From NCBI RefSeq assembly GCF_900631615.1, contig NZ_LR131273.1:4434850-4498849 (forward strand): 64,000 nt of DNA. Direction: 5' to 3'. Positions 8,779 through 17,714 of this stretch are shown piece after piece (the stretch's first letter is position 1; each line of letters begins with the position of its first letter). The position numbers were made by a program, and so were the translations under genes. Source of the DNA: Tsukamurella paurometabola (lineage in GTDB: Bacteria; Actinomycetota; Actinomycetes; Mycobacteriales; Mycobacteriaceae). The notes under the pieces were generated by a model that saw nothing but the letters and a program-made list of their open reading frames with translations, did no database searches and had not been told where the DNA came from.

Positions 8779-9702
8779 CTATGCGGGCGGCGCTGTTCCT
8801 CGGAGCCGGTCCTCGATCAGGTTGCCCAGCGCGCGCTGTCCGGCCACCGTCGGGTGCAGTCCGTTGGCCTCGGGTTCCTGCGCCTGGAGCTTGATCCCGC
8901 CCAGGCGCACGTACGGGTCGGGGTCGCACGCGGTGCGATCCATCGGGGGTTGGACGTACATGACCCGACGGTCCGCCGCGACCTCGCGGATGAGCCGGTC
9001 GAGGCTGCGGTACCAGGTGCGCCAGTGCCCGACGTTCTCCTCCGGGATCCCGGCCCGGTCCAGGCACGCGCGGTCGAGCGGACCGTCGAGCGGGAACAGC
9101 GGGAGGTAGCCGACGAGCACGACCCGCACGTCCGGGGCGGCGGCCTTCTTGATGGCGTCGACGGTGGCCGCGTACTGCGCGCGGACGAAGTTCCAGCCCT
9201 GCGAACCGGGCAGGTCCTGCGTGGCGGCGGCGGCGCAGCGATCGTCGGGGGCGCCGAGGCAGTGCACCACGATGTTCCCGAAACCGAGCGAGTTCGCCCC
9301 GATGATGACGGTGACGAGCCGGGTGAACGGTCCGACGCCGTACAGCTGCGGCGAGGTGTTGGGCTTCGGCGAGGGCTGGGTGAGGTCGTCGAGGGTCGCC
9401 CCCGAGCACGCCCGGTCGGTGAACGAGTAGGGCTGCAGCCGCTGGGCGAGGACGTGGCCGAGGTCGTCGCCGTTGCGGGCGCACAGGTCCATGGGCCGGA
9501 CCTTGGCGTGGGAGCCGGACGCCGCGTAGCTGTCGCCCATGGACACGTACTGGGCACCGCCCGGGAGGTCGGGGATGTAGCTCGTCCCGTTGGTCTGGTA
9601 GTGCACGTAGCCGCTGCCGCCGCCGATCGTCGTCGACGCCCCGGCGGCGAGCACGAGGCTCGCCGCGAGGACGATTGCGATCGCACGCCGGATCCAGGAC
9701 AC
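8779..9702 (-). CDS. secreted SGNH/GDSL-type hydrolase
   Basis: A 307-residue protein that begins with a signal peptide ([19 protein letters not shown]) and is probably exported. The SGNH blocks are visible: block [13 protein letters not shown] with the nucleophile Ser, a Gly in [11 protein letters not shown], block [15 protein letters not shown], and block V GLHPTVAG with the catalytic His. The position usually held by the catalytic Asp, three residues before that His, is Asn, so the enzyme may work as a Ser-His dyad, as in some actinobacterial esterases. The substrate may be a lipid or acylated sugar. It lies upstream of pyrH with a one-base gap, but the combination is not a known functional pairing. 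Confidence 0.83.
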   Translation of the reverse strand: MSWIRRAIAIVLAASLVLAAGASTTIGGGSGYVHYQTNGTSYIPDLPGGAQYVSMGDSYAASGSHAKVRPMDLCARNGDDLGHVLAQRLQPYSFTDRACSGATLDDLTQPSPKPNTSPQLYGVGPFTRLVTVIIGANSLGFGNIVVHCLGAPDDRCAAAATQDLPGSQGWNFVRAQYAATVDAIKKAAAPDVRVVLVGYLPLFPLDGPLDRACLDRAGIPEENVGHWRTWYRSLDRLIREVAADRRVMYVQPPMDRTACDPDPYVRLGGIKLQAQEPEANGLHPTVAGQRALGNLIEDRLRGTAPPA

Positions 9703-9712
9703 CCCGGCGACA

Positions 9713-10498
9713 CTACACAGGCGTGAACTCGCTCCTGCGTCGCGCGAGGTAGGCGGACGGCGAGTACCCGAGGAAGGCGCGGACCTCGCGGCTCAGGTGC
9801 GCCTGGTCGGCGTAGCCCGCCCGCGCGGCCACGTCGGCGGCGCTCTCCCCCGCCTCGAGGGCGCGGCGTGCGGCGTCGAAGCGCATGAGCCGGGCCGCCT
9901 GCTTGATGCCCATGCCGAACTCGGCCGTGAACTTCATCGCCAGGTACCGGGCCGACCACCCCGAGCGCTCGACGAGTTCGGCGACGGTGACCCGCCCCTG
10001 CCGGGCGGCGAGGTGGGCCCACGCCGCGGCGGCGTCGGGCTGCACCTCGTGCCCCGACGTCGCGTACCGCGCCAGGACGGCGGCGGCGACGGCCTCCCGG
10101 TCCGCGACGGGGGCCGTCGACACGCGCCCGTACAACTCGGCGGCGAGGCCGGGATGCAGCGCGTCGAGTTCGACGGCCTCTCCGCCGAGCTCTGCCGCGG
10201 GGGCACCGGTGAGGGCCCGGACGAGACTGGGCTTCACATCCACCTGGACGCCGCGCTGCAGCCCGTCGTGGTGGACGAGGTAGGGCGTGGGATGCATGCC
10301 GGAGAGGCACAGGCGGAAGGACGTGCGCTCCGGTAGCCCCGGTCCCGTCAGGTCCAGGCCGTGCCCGAGGTCGATGATCATCGTGAGTGTCGGCGAGGGG
10401 ACGGCGAGGTGGGTGCCCGGAACGACGCCGCTGATGTCGTAGGCGGCGCTCCGGGCGATCCCGGGCGCGGTCACCCCGCGTAGGTACCGAAACTCCAC
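9713..10498 (-). CDS. AraC family transcriptional regulator
   Basis: 261 residues. The N-terminal 150 are an effector-binding region resembling DUF6597-type sensor domains (MIIDLGHGLDL, FRLCLSGMHP). Two C-terminal helix-turn-helix units follow: VTVAELVERSGWSARYLAMKFTAEFGMGIKQ, then AADVAARAGYADQAHLSREVRAFLGYSPSAYL, the AraC signature. The GTG start at 10498 lies 28 bp inside the end of the upstream VOC gene, so the pair is probably translated together and the regulator may control it. The effector is unknown. Confidence 0.85.
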   Translation of the reverse strand: MEFRYLRGVTAPGIARSAAYDISGVVPGTHLAVPSPTLTMIIDLGHGLDLTGPGLPERTSFRLCLSGMHPTPYLVHHDGLQRGVQVDVKPSLVRALTGAPAAELGGEAVELDALHPGLAAELYGRVSTAPVADREAVAAAVLARYATSGHEVQPDAAAAWAHLAARQGRVTVAELVERSGWSARYLAMKFTAEFGMGIKQAARLMRFDAARRALEAGESAADVAARAGYADQAHLSREVRAFLGYSPSAYLARRRSEFTPV

Positions 10499-10866
10499 GT
10501 GTTGCCCTCCGGGTCGGCGACGGAGAATCCTCGCGACCCATAGTCCTCCTCGCGCATGTCCCGCACCAGGCGGGCGCCGAGATCGGTGGCGCGGGCGTAC
10601 ACGGCGTCGGGGTCGGTGACGACCACGTACAGGTTGCCGCTCCCGGTGGGCGCGGAGAAGGTCTTGTCCTGTTTGCCGGCGGAGTGGATCATGACCCGGC
10701 CTCCGTCGGGCCAGAGCATCTCGGAGTGAACGACCTCGCCGTCACCGTCGCCCTCGACGAGGATCCCGTCCTCGAATCCGAGGCCTCGCAGCCACTCGCG
10801 GGCGGCGAGCGGGTCGTCGTAGGTGAGTCCCGGCCAGATGTTGTTGTCTCTGCGTGTCGTGTTCAT
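10471..10866 (-). CDS. VOC/glyoxalase-fold protein
   Basis: 131 residues with one vicinal-oxygen-chelate module pair: PGLTYDDPLAAREWLRGLGFE at the start, HSEMLWPDGGRVMIHSA in the middle, NLYVVVTDPDAVYARATDLGARLVRDM, and the terminal GFSVADPEGNTWSFGTY. This resembles the YdeM/PhnB-like bleomycin-resistance or glyoxalase-type proteins that often accompany AraC regulators. The ligand is unknown. The ATG at 10866 is chosen because upstream codons run through a palindromic repeat and do not resemble the family. It overlaps the AraC gene by 28 bp. Confidence 0.82.
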   Translation of the reverse strand: MNTTRRDNNIWPGLTYDDPLAAREWLRGLGFEDGILVEGDGDGEVVHSEMLWPDGGRVMIHSAGKQDKTFSAPTGSGNLYVVVTDPDAVYARATDLGARLVRDMREEDYGSRGFSVADPEGNTWSFGTYAG

Positions 10867-10926
10867 GCCCCGACTCTGGCATCCGGCGGCGCCGTCGGGC
10901 TTGAAGATTTCCGCACGCCCACCCCG

Positions 10927-11000
10927 CCCCGGAATTGAACACTGTTTCGGACAGCGAATCCGCAGGTCGCGGTGGACGGAAACGGTGTTCAATTCCGGGG
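10927..11000. repeat. palindromic repeat, copy 1
   Basis: A 74-bp element with 22-bp terminal inverted arms that match at 21 positions; the left arm starts CCCCGGAATTGAACACTG. The centre contains CCGCAGGTCGCG. A second diverged copy in the same orientation is at 32836-32903. This copy lies between the VOC gene start and the tsf terminator. It is too short to code for anything and looks like a REP or MITE-like element. Confidence 0.8.
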
Positions 11001-11010
11001 TGGAGAGACG

Positions 11011-11046
11011 ACGAGGCCCGCACCGGCGTATCGGTGCGGGCCTCGT
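11011..11046 (-). terminator. terminator hairpin of tsf
   Basis: A perfect 15-bp stem, ACGAGGCCCGCACCG paired with CGGTGCGGGCCTCGT across the 6-base loop GCGTAT, lies 15 bp after the tsf stop codon. No T-tract follows, as is usual in GC-rich actinobacteria. Confidence 0.85.
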
Positions 11047-11061
11047 ACGCGAGTCGGAGGG

Positions 11062-11886
11062 TTACTCCTGGCCGACCTCGAAGCGGGTGAAGGCGAGCAC
11101 CTTCACGCCGGCCTCGTCCAGCACCTGCTGGACGGACTTCTTGTTGTCGGTCACCGACGGCTGGTCCGGGAGGACGGTGTCCTTGTAGTAGGCCATAGTC
11201 TTGCCCTCGATGATCTTCGGCAGCGCCTGCTCCGGCTTGCCCTCGGCGCGCGCGGTCTCCTCGGCGATGCGACGCTCGTTCTCGATGACGTCGGCCGGAA
11301 CCTCGTCCCGGCTGGCGTACTTCGCCTTGAGCGCGGCGACCTGCATGCCGGCGCCGCGAGCGGCCTCGGCGGCGGCGTCGCCCTCGCCCGAGAACGAGAC
11401 CAGCACGCCCACGGCGGGCGGCAGGTCCGAGCTGCGCTTGTGCAGGTAGACGGCCACGGGGCCGTCGTAGCGCGCGATGCGGCGCAGCACGAGCTTCTCG
11501 CCCAGCTTGGCCGAAGCGGCCTCGATGCGCGACGCGACGGTCTCGCCCTCGAGCGGCAGCTCGAGCACGGCCTCGACGGTGGCGGCGTCCGACGCGGCGG
11601 CGGCCGCGACGATCGCGTCGGCGAGCTGCTGGAACTCCTCGTTCTTCGCGACGAAGTCGGTCTCGGAGTTGAGCTCGATCAGCACGCCGTCCTTGGCGGC
11701 CACGAGGCCCTCGGCGGTGGAACGACCGGCACGCTTGCCGACGTCCTTCGCGCCCTTGATGCGCAGTACCTCGACGGCCTTGTCGAAATCGCCGTCGGTC
11801 TCGGTGAGCGCGTTCTTGCAGTCCATCATCCCCGACCCGGTGAGGTCGCGGAGACGCTTGACGTCAGCGGCGGTGTAGTTCGCCAT
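11062..11886 (-). CDS. tsf: translation elongation factor Ts
   Basis: EF-Ts exchanges GDP for GTP on EF-Tu. The 274-residue protein begins [21 protein letters not shown], then [21 protein letters not shown], with the conserved [11 protein letters not shown] that contacts EF-Tu and a C-terminal [17 protein letters not shown]. The length is normal for actinobacteria. It follows rpsB with a 47-bp gap, the near-universal rpsB-tsf operon, and is closed by the hairpin at 11011-11046. Confidence 0.97.
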   Translation of the reverse strand: MANYTAADVKRLRDLTGSGMMDCKNALTETDGDFDKAVEVLRIKGAKDVGKRAGRSTAEGLVAAKDGVLIELNSETDFVAKNEEFQQLADAIVAAAAASDAATVEAVLELPLEGETVASRIEAASAKLGEKLVLRRIARYDGPVAVYLHKRSSDLPPAVGVLVSFSGEGDAAAEAARGAGMQVAALKAKYASRDEVPADVIENERRIAEETARAEGKPEQALPKIIEGKTMAYYKDTVLPDQPSVTDNKKSVQQVLDEAGVKVLAFTRFEVGQE

Positions 11887-11933
11887 GTATGCGGCTCCTG
11901 TCTAAGAAGGGAAGGTCGTGCGACCGGAAACGA

Positions 11934-12773
11934 TCAGGCTTCCGGGGTCTCGGTGGCCGGCGCCTCGGTCGCGGGCGCCTCGGCGGCGGGGGTCGCGACG
12001 GTGGCGGACTCCAGCAGCTCCTGCTCCCACTCGGCGAGGGGCTCGCCGGCGCCGGCCTCGGGCTTGGCGTCGCCGGTGGCGACGCCCGCGCGGGCCTGCA
12101 CGCCCTCGGCCACGGCCGAAGCCACGACCTTGGTCAGCAGGGCGGCGGAGCGGATCGCGTCGTCGTTGCCCGGGATCGGGTAGTCGACGAGGTCGGGATC
12201 GCAGTTGGTGTCGAGGATCGCGATGACCGGGATGCCCAGCTTGCGGGCCTCGCCCACGGCGATGTGCTCCTTGTTGGTGTCCACGACCCAGATGGCCGAG
12301 GGGACCTTGGCCATGTCGCGGATACCGCCGAGGGTGCGCTCGAGCTTGTTCTTCTCACGCGTGAGCATGAGGATTTCCTTCTTGGTGCGACCCTCGAAGC
12401 CACCGGTCTGCTCCATGGTCTCCAGCTCCTTCATGCGCTGAAGACGCTTGTGGACCGTCTGGAAGTTGGTGAGCATGCCGCCCAGCCAGCGCTGGTTCAC
12501 GTAGGGCATGCCGACGCGGGTGGCCTCTTCGGCGATCGACTCCTGGGCCTGCTTCTTGGTGCCGACGAAGAGGACGGTGCCACCGTGGGCGACGGTCTCC
12601 TTGACGAACTCGTAGGCCTTGTCGATGTAGGTCAGCGTCTGCTGCAGATCGATGATGTAGATGCCGTTGCGGTCGGTGAAGATGAAGCGCTTCATCTTCG
12701 GGTTCCACCGACGGGTCTGATGACCGAAGTGCGCGCCGCTGTCCAGCAGCTGCTTCATGGTGACGACAGCCAT
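11934..12773 (-). CDS. rpsB: 30S ribosomal protein S2
   Basis: S2 binds the 30S head-body junction. The 279-residue protein contains the S2 hallmarks [62 protein letters not shown]-like [12 protein letters not shown] and [14 protein letters not shown] 50-residue Ala/Glu/Pro-rich tail ending [12 protein letters not shown] follows, an actinobacterial extension. The ATG at 12773 is preceded by AAAGAGG. The frame is open upstream, but those residues do not resemble S2. It is the first gene of the rpsB-tsf operon. Confidence 0.97.
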   Translation of the reverse strand: MAVVTMKQLLDSGAHFGHQTRRWNPKMKRFIFTDRNGIYIIDLQQTLTYIDKAYEFVKETVAHGGTVLFVGTKKQAQESIAEEATRVGMPYVNQRWLGGMLTNFQTVHKRLQRMKELETMEQTGGFEGRTKKEILMLTREKNKLERTLGGIRDMAKVPSAIWVVDTNKEHIAVGEARKLGIPVIAILDTNCDPDLVDYPIPGNDDAIRSAALLTKVVASAVAEGVQARAGVATGDAKPEAGAGEPLAEWEQELLESATVATPAAEAPATEAPATETPEA

Positions 12774-13093
12774 GATGCCTCTTTCGTAGTTGCAGTTGTA
12801 CACGCCGCGACGACCCTCGTTTCCGCCGGTCAGCGGCCGAGAGGCGATGCGCGGTGTCCTGGTGTTCCGCCGCACTGCACTCCTTCGAGAAGGAGACCGC
12901 GCTGCACGGCAGCGCCCAGAACGGACCAGGGCGCCTGAAAGGAACACGCGTAGTCACCCCGCCATCTGGACGGAGCGCAGGAGTCAGTGTACGCCCGCGG
13001 CGCCGACCTGCGAAATCGCCGGGACGGAAGCAGGTCGACGGTGCCGCGCCGGCCCGGCGTCGTCGGGTCGCGTCAGGGGTCGACGCAGTCGCG
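12774..13093 (-). promoter_or_regulatory. rpsB upstream region and leader
   Basis: 320 bp without a gene between rpsB and the alanine symporter, which lies upstream on the same strand. It must hold the rpsB-tsf promoter and the symporter terminator. On the minus strand a small hairpin TCCTTC-TC-GAAGGA (around 12881-12894) lies about 110 bp before the rpsB start. I recognise no known ribosomal-protein leader motif and no clear -35/-10 pair. Confidence 0.4.
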
Positions 13094-14632
13094 CTACGCG
13101 TCGACCGGGTCGGCGCGGCGGTCGGCGGCGCGTTCCTCCCAGAACGTGGCGCCCACGATGCCCAGCGGCGTCGGGTCGAACTGCGGGTCGACGCCCAGCT
13201 TCTGCTGCCGCTCGAAGTCGCGGAGCGCCGTGAAGGCCGCGTTCTGCAGGACCAGGATGCCGATGATGTTGAGCCATGCCATGAGCCCCACGCCGAGGTC
13301 GCCCATCGCCCAGGCGTCCTTGGCGGTGGAGACCGCGCCGATCGCCACCGACGCGAGGATCAGCATCTGCAGCAGCATCGTGAGGACCCGGCCGAGCGCG
13401 GAGTTGAGCACCGGGATCACCACGACGGCGAAGCGGCCCATCAGGAAGCGCAGGTTCGTCTCCGCCATGTAGTAGTAGGCGACGATCGTCGTGAAGCAGA
13501 AGAAGGCCAGCGAGATGGCGATGAAGCTCGCGCCCGAGCCGTTGAAGACGGTGTCGAAGCCCTGCTGCGCGTACGCCGGCCCGACCTCCGGGTCGCCGAC
13601 GAGCGCACCGCCGTCGGCCAGTACGCGGCCGGAGGCGGAGTCGCCCTCGAAGACGCGGTAGGCGCCGGTGCTGAGGATGATGAACGCGGTGGCGGAGCAG
13701 ACGAACAGCGTGTCGACGTACACGGCGAAGGCCTGCGCGAGCCCCTGCTTGGCGGGGTGGCTGACCTCGGCGGCCGCGGCGGCGTGCGGGCCGGTGCCCT
13801 GCCCGGCCTCGTTCGAGTAGACGCCGCGCTTGACGCCCCACATGACGGCGGTGCCGATGAGGGCGCCGAAGCCGGCGGACAGGTCGAAGGCCTCGCGGAC
13901 GATCAACTGGATCACGCCGGGGATGGCGTCGGCGTTGAACGCCATGATGATGAGCGCGGCGGCGATGTAGAGGATCGCCATGAACGGGACGACGACGGAG
14001 GCGAAGGTCGCGATCCGCTTCACGCCGCCGATGATGACGAAGGCCAGCACGATGACGGTGCCGAGGGCGACGACCCAGGGTTCGACGCCCCAGGCGCCCT
14101 CCATCGCGACCGCCATCGAGTTGGACTGCACCATCGGCATCAGCAGCCCGCAGGCCAGGACGGTGACGGCGGCGAAGAGCAGGCCGTAGACGTTCCCGAC
14201 CACCGCGTACTTCCCGTTCGCGAGCGCCCGGCGGAAGTAGTAGGCGGGACCGCCGCGGTATTCGCCGGTGAGCCGGTCGCGCTCCTTGTAGATCTGCCCC
14301 AGCGTGCACTCGACGTACGAGGTGGACGCGCCGAGGAAGGCCATGACCCACATCCACAGGACGGCGCCGGGGCCGCCGAACGCGATCGCGGTGGCGACGC
14401 CGGCGATGTTGCCGGTGCCCACGCGCCCGGCCAGCGACATCGCGAGCGCCTGGAAGGAGCTCACCCCGGACGCCGATTTCTCGCCGTGGATGAGCTGCCC
14501 GAGCATCGCGGGGATCTGGCGCACCTGCACCAGCCTCGAGCGGATCGAGAAGTAGACACCCACGCCGAGGCACAGGTAGATGAGCGCGGGGCTCCACACG
14601 TACTCGTTCAGGGTCGCCAGTAGGTCAGACAT
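13094..14632 (-). CDS. alanine or glycine:cation symporter (AGCS family)
   Basis: A 512-residue integral membrane protein with about 11 hydrophobic segments. AGCS signatures are plentiful: SSFQALAMSLAGRVGTGNIAGVATAI near residues 58-83, GGPGAVLWMWVMAFLGAST, ECTLGQIYKERD, YRGGPAYYF, and NEAGQGTGPHAAAAAEVSHPAKQG in the middle. Members import alanine or glycine with sodium. The ATG at 14632 (MSDLLATLNEY) was chosen over an upstream codon. The C-terminus ends in a charged cytoplasmic tail (WEERAADRRADP). It is monocistronic as far as can be seen; the TetR gene upstream is 92 bp away on the same strand. Confidence 0.92.
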   Translation of the reverse strand: MSDLLATLNEYVWSPALIYLCLGVGVYFSIRSRLVQVRQIPAMLGQLIHGEKSASGVSSFQALAMSLAGRVGTGNIAGVATAIAFGGPGAVLWMWVMAFLGASTSYVECTLGQIYKERDRLTGEYRGGPAYYFRRALANGKYAVVGNVYGLLFAAVTVLACGLLMPMVQSNSMAVAMEGAWGVEPWVVALGTVIVLAFVIIGGVKRIATFASVVVPFMAILYIAAALIIMAFNADAIPGVIQLIVREAFDLSAGFGALIGTAVMWGVKRGVYSNEAGQGTGPHAAAAAEVSHPAKQGLAQAFAVYVDTLFVCSATAFIILSTGAYRVFEGDSASGRVLADGGALVGDPEVGPAYAQQGFDTVFNGSGASFIAISLAFFCFTTIVAYYYMAETNLRFLMGRFAVVVIPVLNSALGRVLTMLLQMLILASVAIGAVSTAKDAWAMGDLGVGLMAWLNIIGILVLQNAAFTALRDFERQQKLGVDPQFDPTPLGIVGATFWEERAADRRADPVDA

Positions 14633-14724
14633 GCGAGCAACCTTAAAGGGCTCCTCACCTCGACGGACCGCATCGGCAATCACCGGTTACGCACTCGTCA
14701 TCGAATCGCAAAAAACGCTCCGGC

Positions 14725-15321
14725 TCAGGCGTCGAAGAGGTCGTCCAGGTGGCGGTCGACCGCGGCCAGCGCGTCCTCGGCGGTGATGACGCCGAGATCG
14801 AGGAGCGGGGTCAGCCCGGTGACCGCGAGCAACCGGTCGGTCTCGGTCGACGGTGCACGGTCCGCGGAGATCAGCCCGTCGGCGATCGCCTGCGCGATCA
14901 GCTCCTCGACCTGCGCCCGCGCGCGCAGCATCCCGTCGCGGGCACGGACGCGGAGGCCGTCGTCGTGCAGGGCCTCGAGCACGTACGCGGCGCTCATCCG
15001 GCTGGTGGCCCGCGCGTCGGGATGCAGGGGCAGCATCTCCGTCAGCGTCACTCGCAGGACGGCGCGCGGGTGCGGCTCCGGCCCGAGTTCCGCGAGCCCG
15101 TCGCCGACGCGCTCCCCGGTCCGGTCCGCGGCGAAGTCCATGGCGAAGGTGAGTAGTTCGCGCCGCGAGGTGAAGTAGTGCTGCACCTGGCCGTGCGACA
15201 TCCCCGCCTCCTTGGCGACCTCGCGCAGACTCAACCGCAGGACGCCGCGCTGATCGACCACGCGCCACAGGGCGCGGGCGATCACCTCGCGGCGTTCCCG
15301 GTGATCGACCTGTTTCGGCAC
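14725..15321 (-). CDS. TetR/AcrR family regulator of the adjacent carboxylesterase
   Basis: 198 residues. The N-terminal helix-turn-helix is clear: REVIARALWRVVDQRGVLRLSLREVAKEAG then MSHGQVQHYFTSRRELL (about residues 10-55). The rest is an all-helical ligand domain with LHPDARATSRMSAAYVLEAL. The GTG start at 15321 follows AGGGAG. It is divergent from the carboxylesterase gene, and a 20-bp operator-like palindrome lies between the two starts, so autoregulation and control of the esterase are likely. The ligand is unknown. Confidence 0.88.
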   Translation of the reverse strand: MPKQVDHRERREVIARALWRVVDQRGVLRLSLREVAKEAGMSHGQVQHYFTSRRELLTFAMDFAADRTGERVGDGLAELGPEPHPRAVLRVTLTEMLPLHPDARATSRMSAAYVLEALHDDGLRVRARDGMLRARAQVEELIAQAIADGLISADRAPSTETDRLLAVTGLTPLLDLGVITAEDALAAVDRHLDDLFDA

Positions 15322-15344
15322 GGCGACTCCCTTCGGTCTCAATA

Positions 15345-15364
15345 CACTTGAAATAATACAAGTG
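15345..15364. promoter_or_regulatory. TetR operator palindrome
   Basis: CACTTGAAATAATACAAGTG carries perfect 6-bp inverted half-sites around an 8-bp AT-rich centre, an AT-rich island in otherwise GC-rich DNA. It lies 23 bp from the regulator start and 46 bp from the esterase start, where a TetR dimer would block both promoters. Confidence 0.7.
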
Positions 15365-15410
15365 GATGATAACGTCGAGGGCGGGACACGCCGACTCCGA
15401 GGAGGCCGAC

Positions 15411-16895
15411 ATGCAGGAACGACCGCGGGTCAGGACGAAGGAGGGCGTCGTCGAGGGAGTACGCACCGAGGGCACCGTCGTCTTCCGCGGCATCCCTTAC
15501 GCGCAGCCGCCCGTCGGGCCGCTGCGCTTCGCGGCGCCCGCGCCGGTCCCCCACTGGGACGGCGTGCGTCCTGCGGCCGAGTTCGGTCCCCCACCGCCGC
15601 AGTCCGGGCCCGGACCGCAGGCCGACGCCTCGGACGACACGAACTGGCTCACCGTCAACGTGTGCGCCCCCGACACCGGCCGGTCCGGGCTGCCGGTCCT
15701 GGTGTGGATCTGCTGCGGCGGCTACATGGCGGGGACCGCGGCCGATCCGATGTTCGACCCCACCGCGCTCGCCACCACGGGCCTCGTGGTCGTGAGCGTC
15801 CAGTGCCGCATGGGCGCCGAGGGTTTCGCCCTGCTGGACGGCGCACCGTCGAACCGGGGACTGCTCGATCAGATCGCGGCGCTCGAGTGGATCCGGCGGA
15901 ACATCGCCGCGTTCGGGGGCGACCCCGGCGCGGTCACGATCGCCGGCACGTCGGGCGGCGCGGGATCGGTCGCGGCGCTGCTCGCGATCCCCCGCGCCCG
16001 GACGCTGTTCCGGCGGGCCATCACCCATTCGGTTCCCGGGCTGCACATCACCCCCGCGCTGGCGACGGAGGTCACCGCGGCGCTCGCCGCCCGCCTCTGC
16101 GTCGACCCCACGGCGGCCGGCCTCGCCGAGGTCGCGCCGCAGCGGCTCGCGGACGAGGTCACGGCCCTCTGTCACGACGCGCCCGCCCACCGGGATCGGT
16201 GGGGCGGCCTCGCGCAACTGGGGATCGTCGTCTGCCCCGTGATCGACGGCGACCTCCTGACCGAGACCCCGTGGGAGGCCCTGGCCTCGGGGCGCGCCGC
16301 GGGCGTCGACCTCCTCGCCGGGCACATGCGCGACGAGTTCCGGTTGTTCAGCGTCATGATGGGACTCCGCGGCACGTTCACCGACGCCGACGTGACCCGC
16401 GCGCTCGACGTGTTCGCCCCCGGCGACCCCGCGGACTACCGCGCCGCGTACCCGCGCGCGACCGCGGACGAGCTGATGGAGATCGTCTCCTCCGATGCCA
16501 CTTTCCGGATGCCGTCGGTGCTGCTCGCGGACGCGAACGCCGGCGCCGGCGGCGCCACGTTCCTCTTCGAGGTGCGCTGGGAGTCCGCGGCGTACGGCGC
16601 GTGCCACAGCATCGACGTCCCGCTCGCGTTCGGGACACCGGGCAGCCCGACCGGGCGCATGCTCTTCGGCGACGACCCGGCACCCGCGGTGCACGCCCTC
16701 TCGGAGGAGTTGCTCCACGCGTGGGTACGGTTCTGCGGCACCGGCGATCCGGGCTGGCCGCGGTACGACGAGGACCGCCGGGCCACCCGCCTCCTCGACG
16801 ATCCGTCGACGACGGCGCCGTACCCCGAGGAACAGTCGCACCGCTTGTGGCGGGGGCACCCGCCCGCGCCGTTCGCACCCGTCGCGCCGCGCTAG
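15411..16895 (+). CDS. type B carboxylesterase family protein
   Basis: 494 residues, the usual length of carboxylesterase/lipase type B. Visible features are FRGIPYAQPPVGPLRF near residues 25-40, the oxyanion region CCGGYMAG (101-108), NRGLLDQIAALEWIRRNIAAFGGDP (148-172) and the nucleophile elbow GTSGGAGS with Ser181, where most relatives have GESAG. The catalytic His probably lies near YGACHSIDVPLAFGTP. The enzyme should hydrolyse an ester bond of a small or xenobiotic substrate in the cytoplasm, since no signal peptide is seen. The ATG at 15411 follows GGAGG. Probably repressed by the divergent TetR protein, and followed by a second hydrolase 18 bp downstream. Confidence 0.88.
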   Translation: MQERPRVRTKEGVVEGVRTEGTVVFRGIPYAQPPVGPLRFAAPAPVPHWDGVRPAAEFGPPPPQSGPGPQADASDDTNWLTVNVCAPDTGRSGLPVLVWICCGGYMAGTAADPMFDPTALATTGLVVVSVQCRMGAEGFALLDGAPSNRGLLDQIAALEWIRRNIAAFGGDPGAVTIAGTSGGAGSVAALLAIPRARTLFRRAITHSVPGLHITPALATEVTAALAARLCVDPTAAGLAEVAPQRLADEVTALCHDAPAHRDRWGGLAQLGIVVCPVIDGDLLTETPWEALASGRAAGVDLLAGHMRDEFRLFSVMMGLRGTFTDADVTRALDVFAPGDPADYRAAYPRATADELMEIVSSDATFRMPSVLLADANAGAGGATFLFEVRWESAAYGACHSIDVPLAFGTPGSPTGRMLFGDDPAPAVHALSEELLHAWVRFCGTGDPGWPRYDEDRRATRLLDDPSTTAPYPEEQSHRLWRGHPPAPFAPVAPR

Positions 16896-16913
16896 CGACC
16901 GGAGGGAGGCCGC

Positions 16914-17714
16914 ATGTCCGAGCCGGTCCACGTCACCGCCTGGCCCGCGGACGCCCGCTCCGGCGTCGCGCCCGCGATCTTCGTCCACGGCGTCTTCACC
17001 TGGGGCGACGACGAGGCCTACGGCTTCGCCGCGCAGCGTTCGCTCGCTGGCGAGCGGACGCTGCTACTGGTGGACCGCCGCGGCTACGGCCGGTCGCCGG
17101 ACACGGACCGGAGCGACTTCGACACGGACGCCGAGGATCTCGTCGCGCTCCTCGACACGTGCCAGGACGGCGCGCACCTCGTCGGGCACTCCAACGGCGG
17201 ACTCGCCGCAATGCTGGCCGCAGCCCGACGCCCGCAGGCCGTGCGGTCCCTGGCCCTGATCCAGCCGCCCGCCCTGCGAGCCGCGGCGGACCACCCGGCG
17301 GTGCGCGCCCTGCTGGACCGCGCCGCCCACGCCGGCACCCCGCCCGACCCGGAACCCGCGGACTTCCTGCGACTCTCGACGGAGGGCATGGGGATGCCGG
17401 TGCCGGAACCGACCCCGGAGCGACTGCGCGCCGTCCGGACGTCGATGCGGGAGCGACCGGTCTGGGAGGCGGATCCTCCACTGCAGCCGCTGGCCGCCGC
17501 GCCGTGGCCCGCGCTGGTCATCACCGGCACGTGGGACGACGCGCCCGAGGAGTACCGGCGGTACGCGGGCGAGCCGCTCCTCGCCTGCGCGGATGCTGTG
17601 GCCGACCGGATCGGCGCCCGCCGCCTGCGCGTGCCCGGCTACTACCCGCACACACAGCGCCCGGTGGAGGTCAACGATGCGTTGCGCCGCCTGTGGCGCG
17701 ACTCAGCGGGGTAG
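16914..17714 (+). CDS. alpha/beta hydrolase
   Basis: 266 residues of the alpha/beta-hydrolase fold: AIFVHGVFTWGDD with the oxyanion HG (25-26), LLLVDRRGYGRSPDTDR, the nucleophile elbow GHSNGG with Ser93, an acid candidate in VITGTWDDAPEEY and a His in GYYPHTQRPVEVND. The start follows GGAGGGAGG, 18 bp after the carboxylesterase stop, so the two hydrolases form an operon and may act on successive substrates. The 3' end overlaps the convergent TetR gene by 12 bp. The substrate is unknown. Confidence 0.85.
   Translation: MSEPVHVTAWPADARSGVAPAIFVHGVFTWGDDEAYGFAAQRSLAGERTLLLVDRRGYGRSPDTDRSDFDTDAEDLVALLDTCQDGAHLVGHSNGGLAAMLAAARRPQAVRSLALIQPPALRAAADHPAVRALLDRAAHAGTPPDPEPADFLRLSTEGMGMPVPEPTPERLRAVRTSMRERPVWEADPPLQPLAAAPWPALVITGTWDDAPEEYRRYAGEPLLACADAVADRIGARRLRVPGYYPHTQRPVEVNDALRRLWRDSAG

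Noticed and set aside
10927-11000. Insertion sequence or CRISPR repeat
   Set aside because: No transposase frame is linked, the element has no spacer array, and only two copies are present, 22 kb apart.
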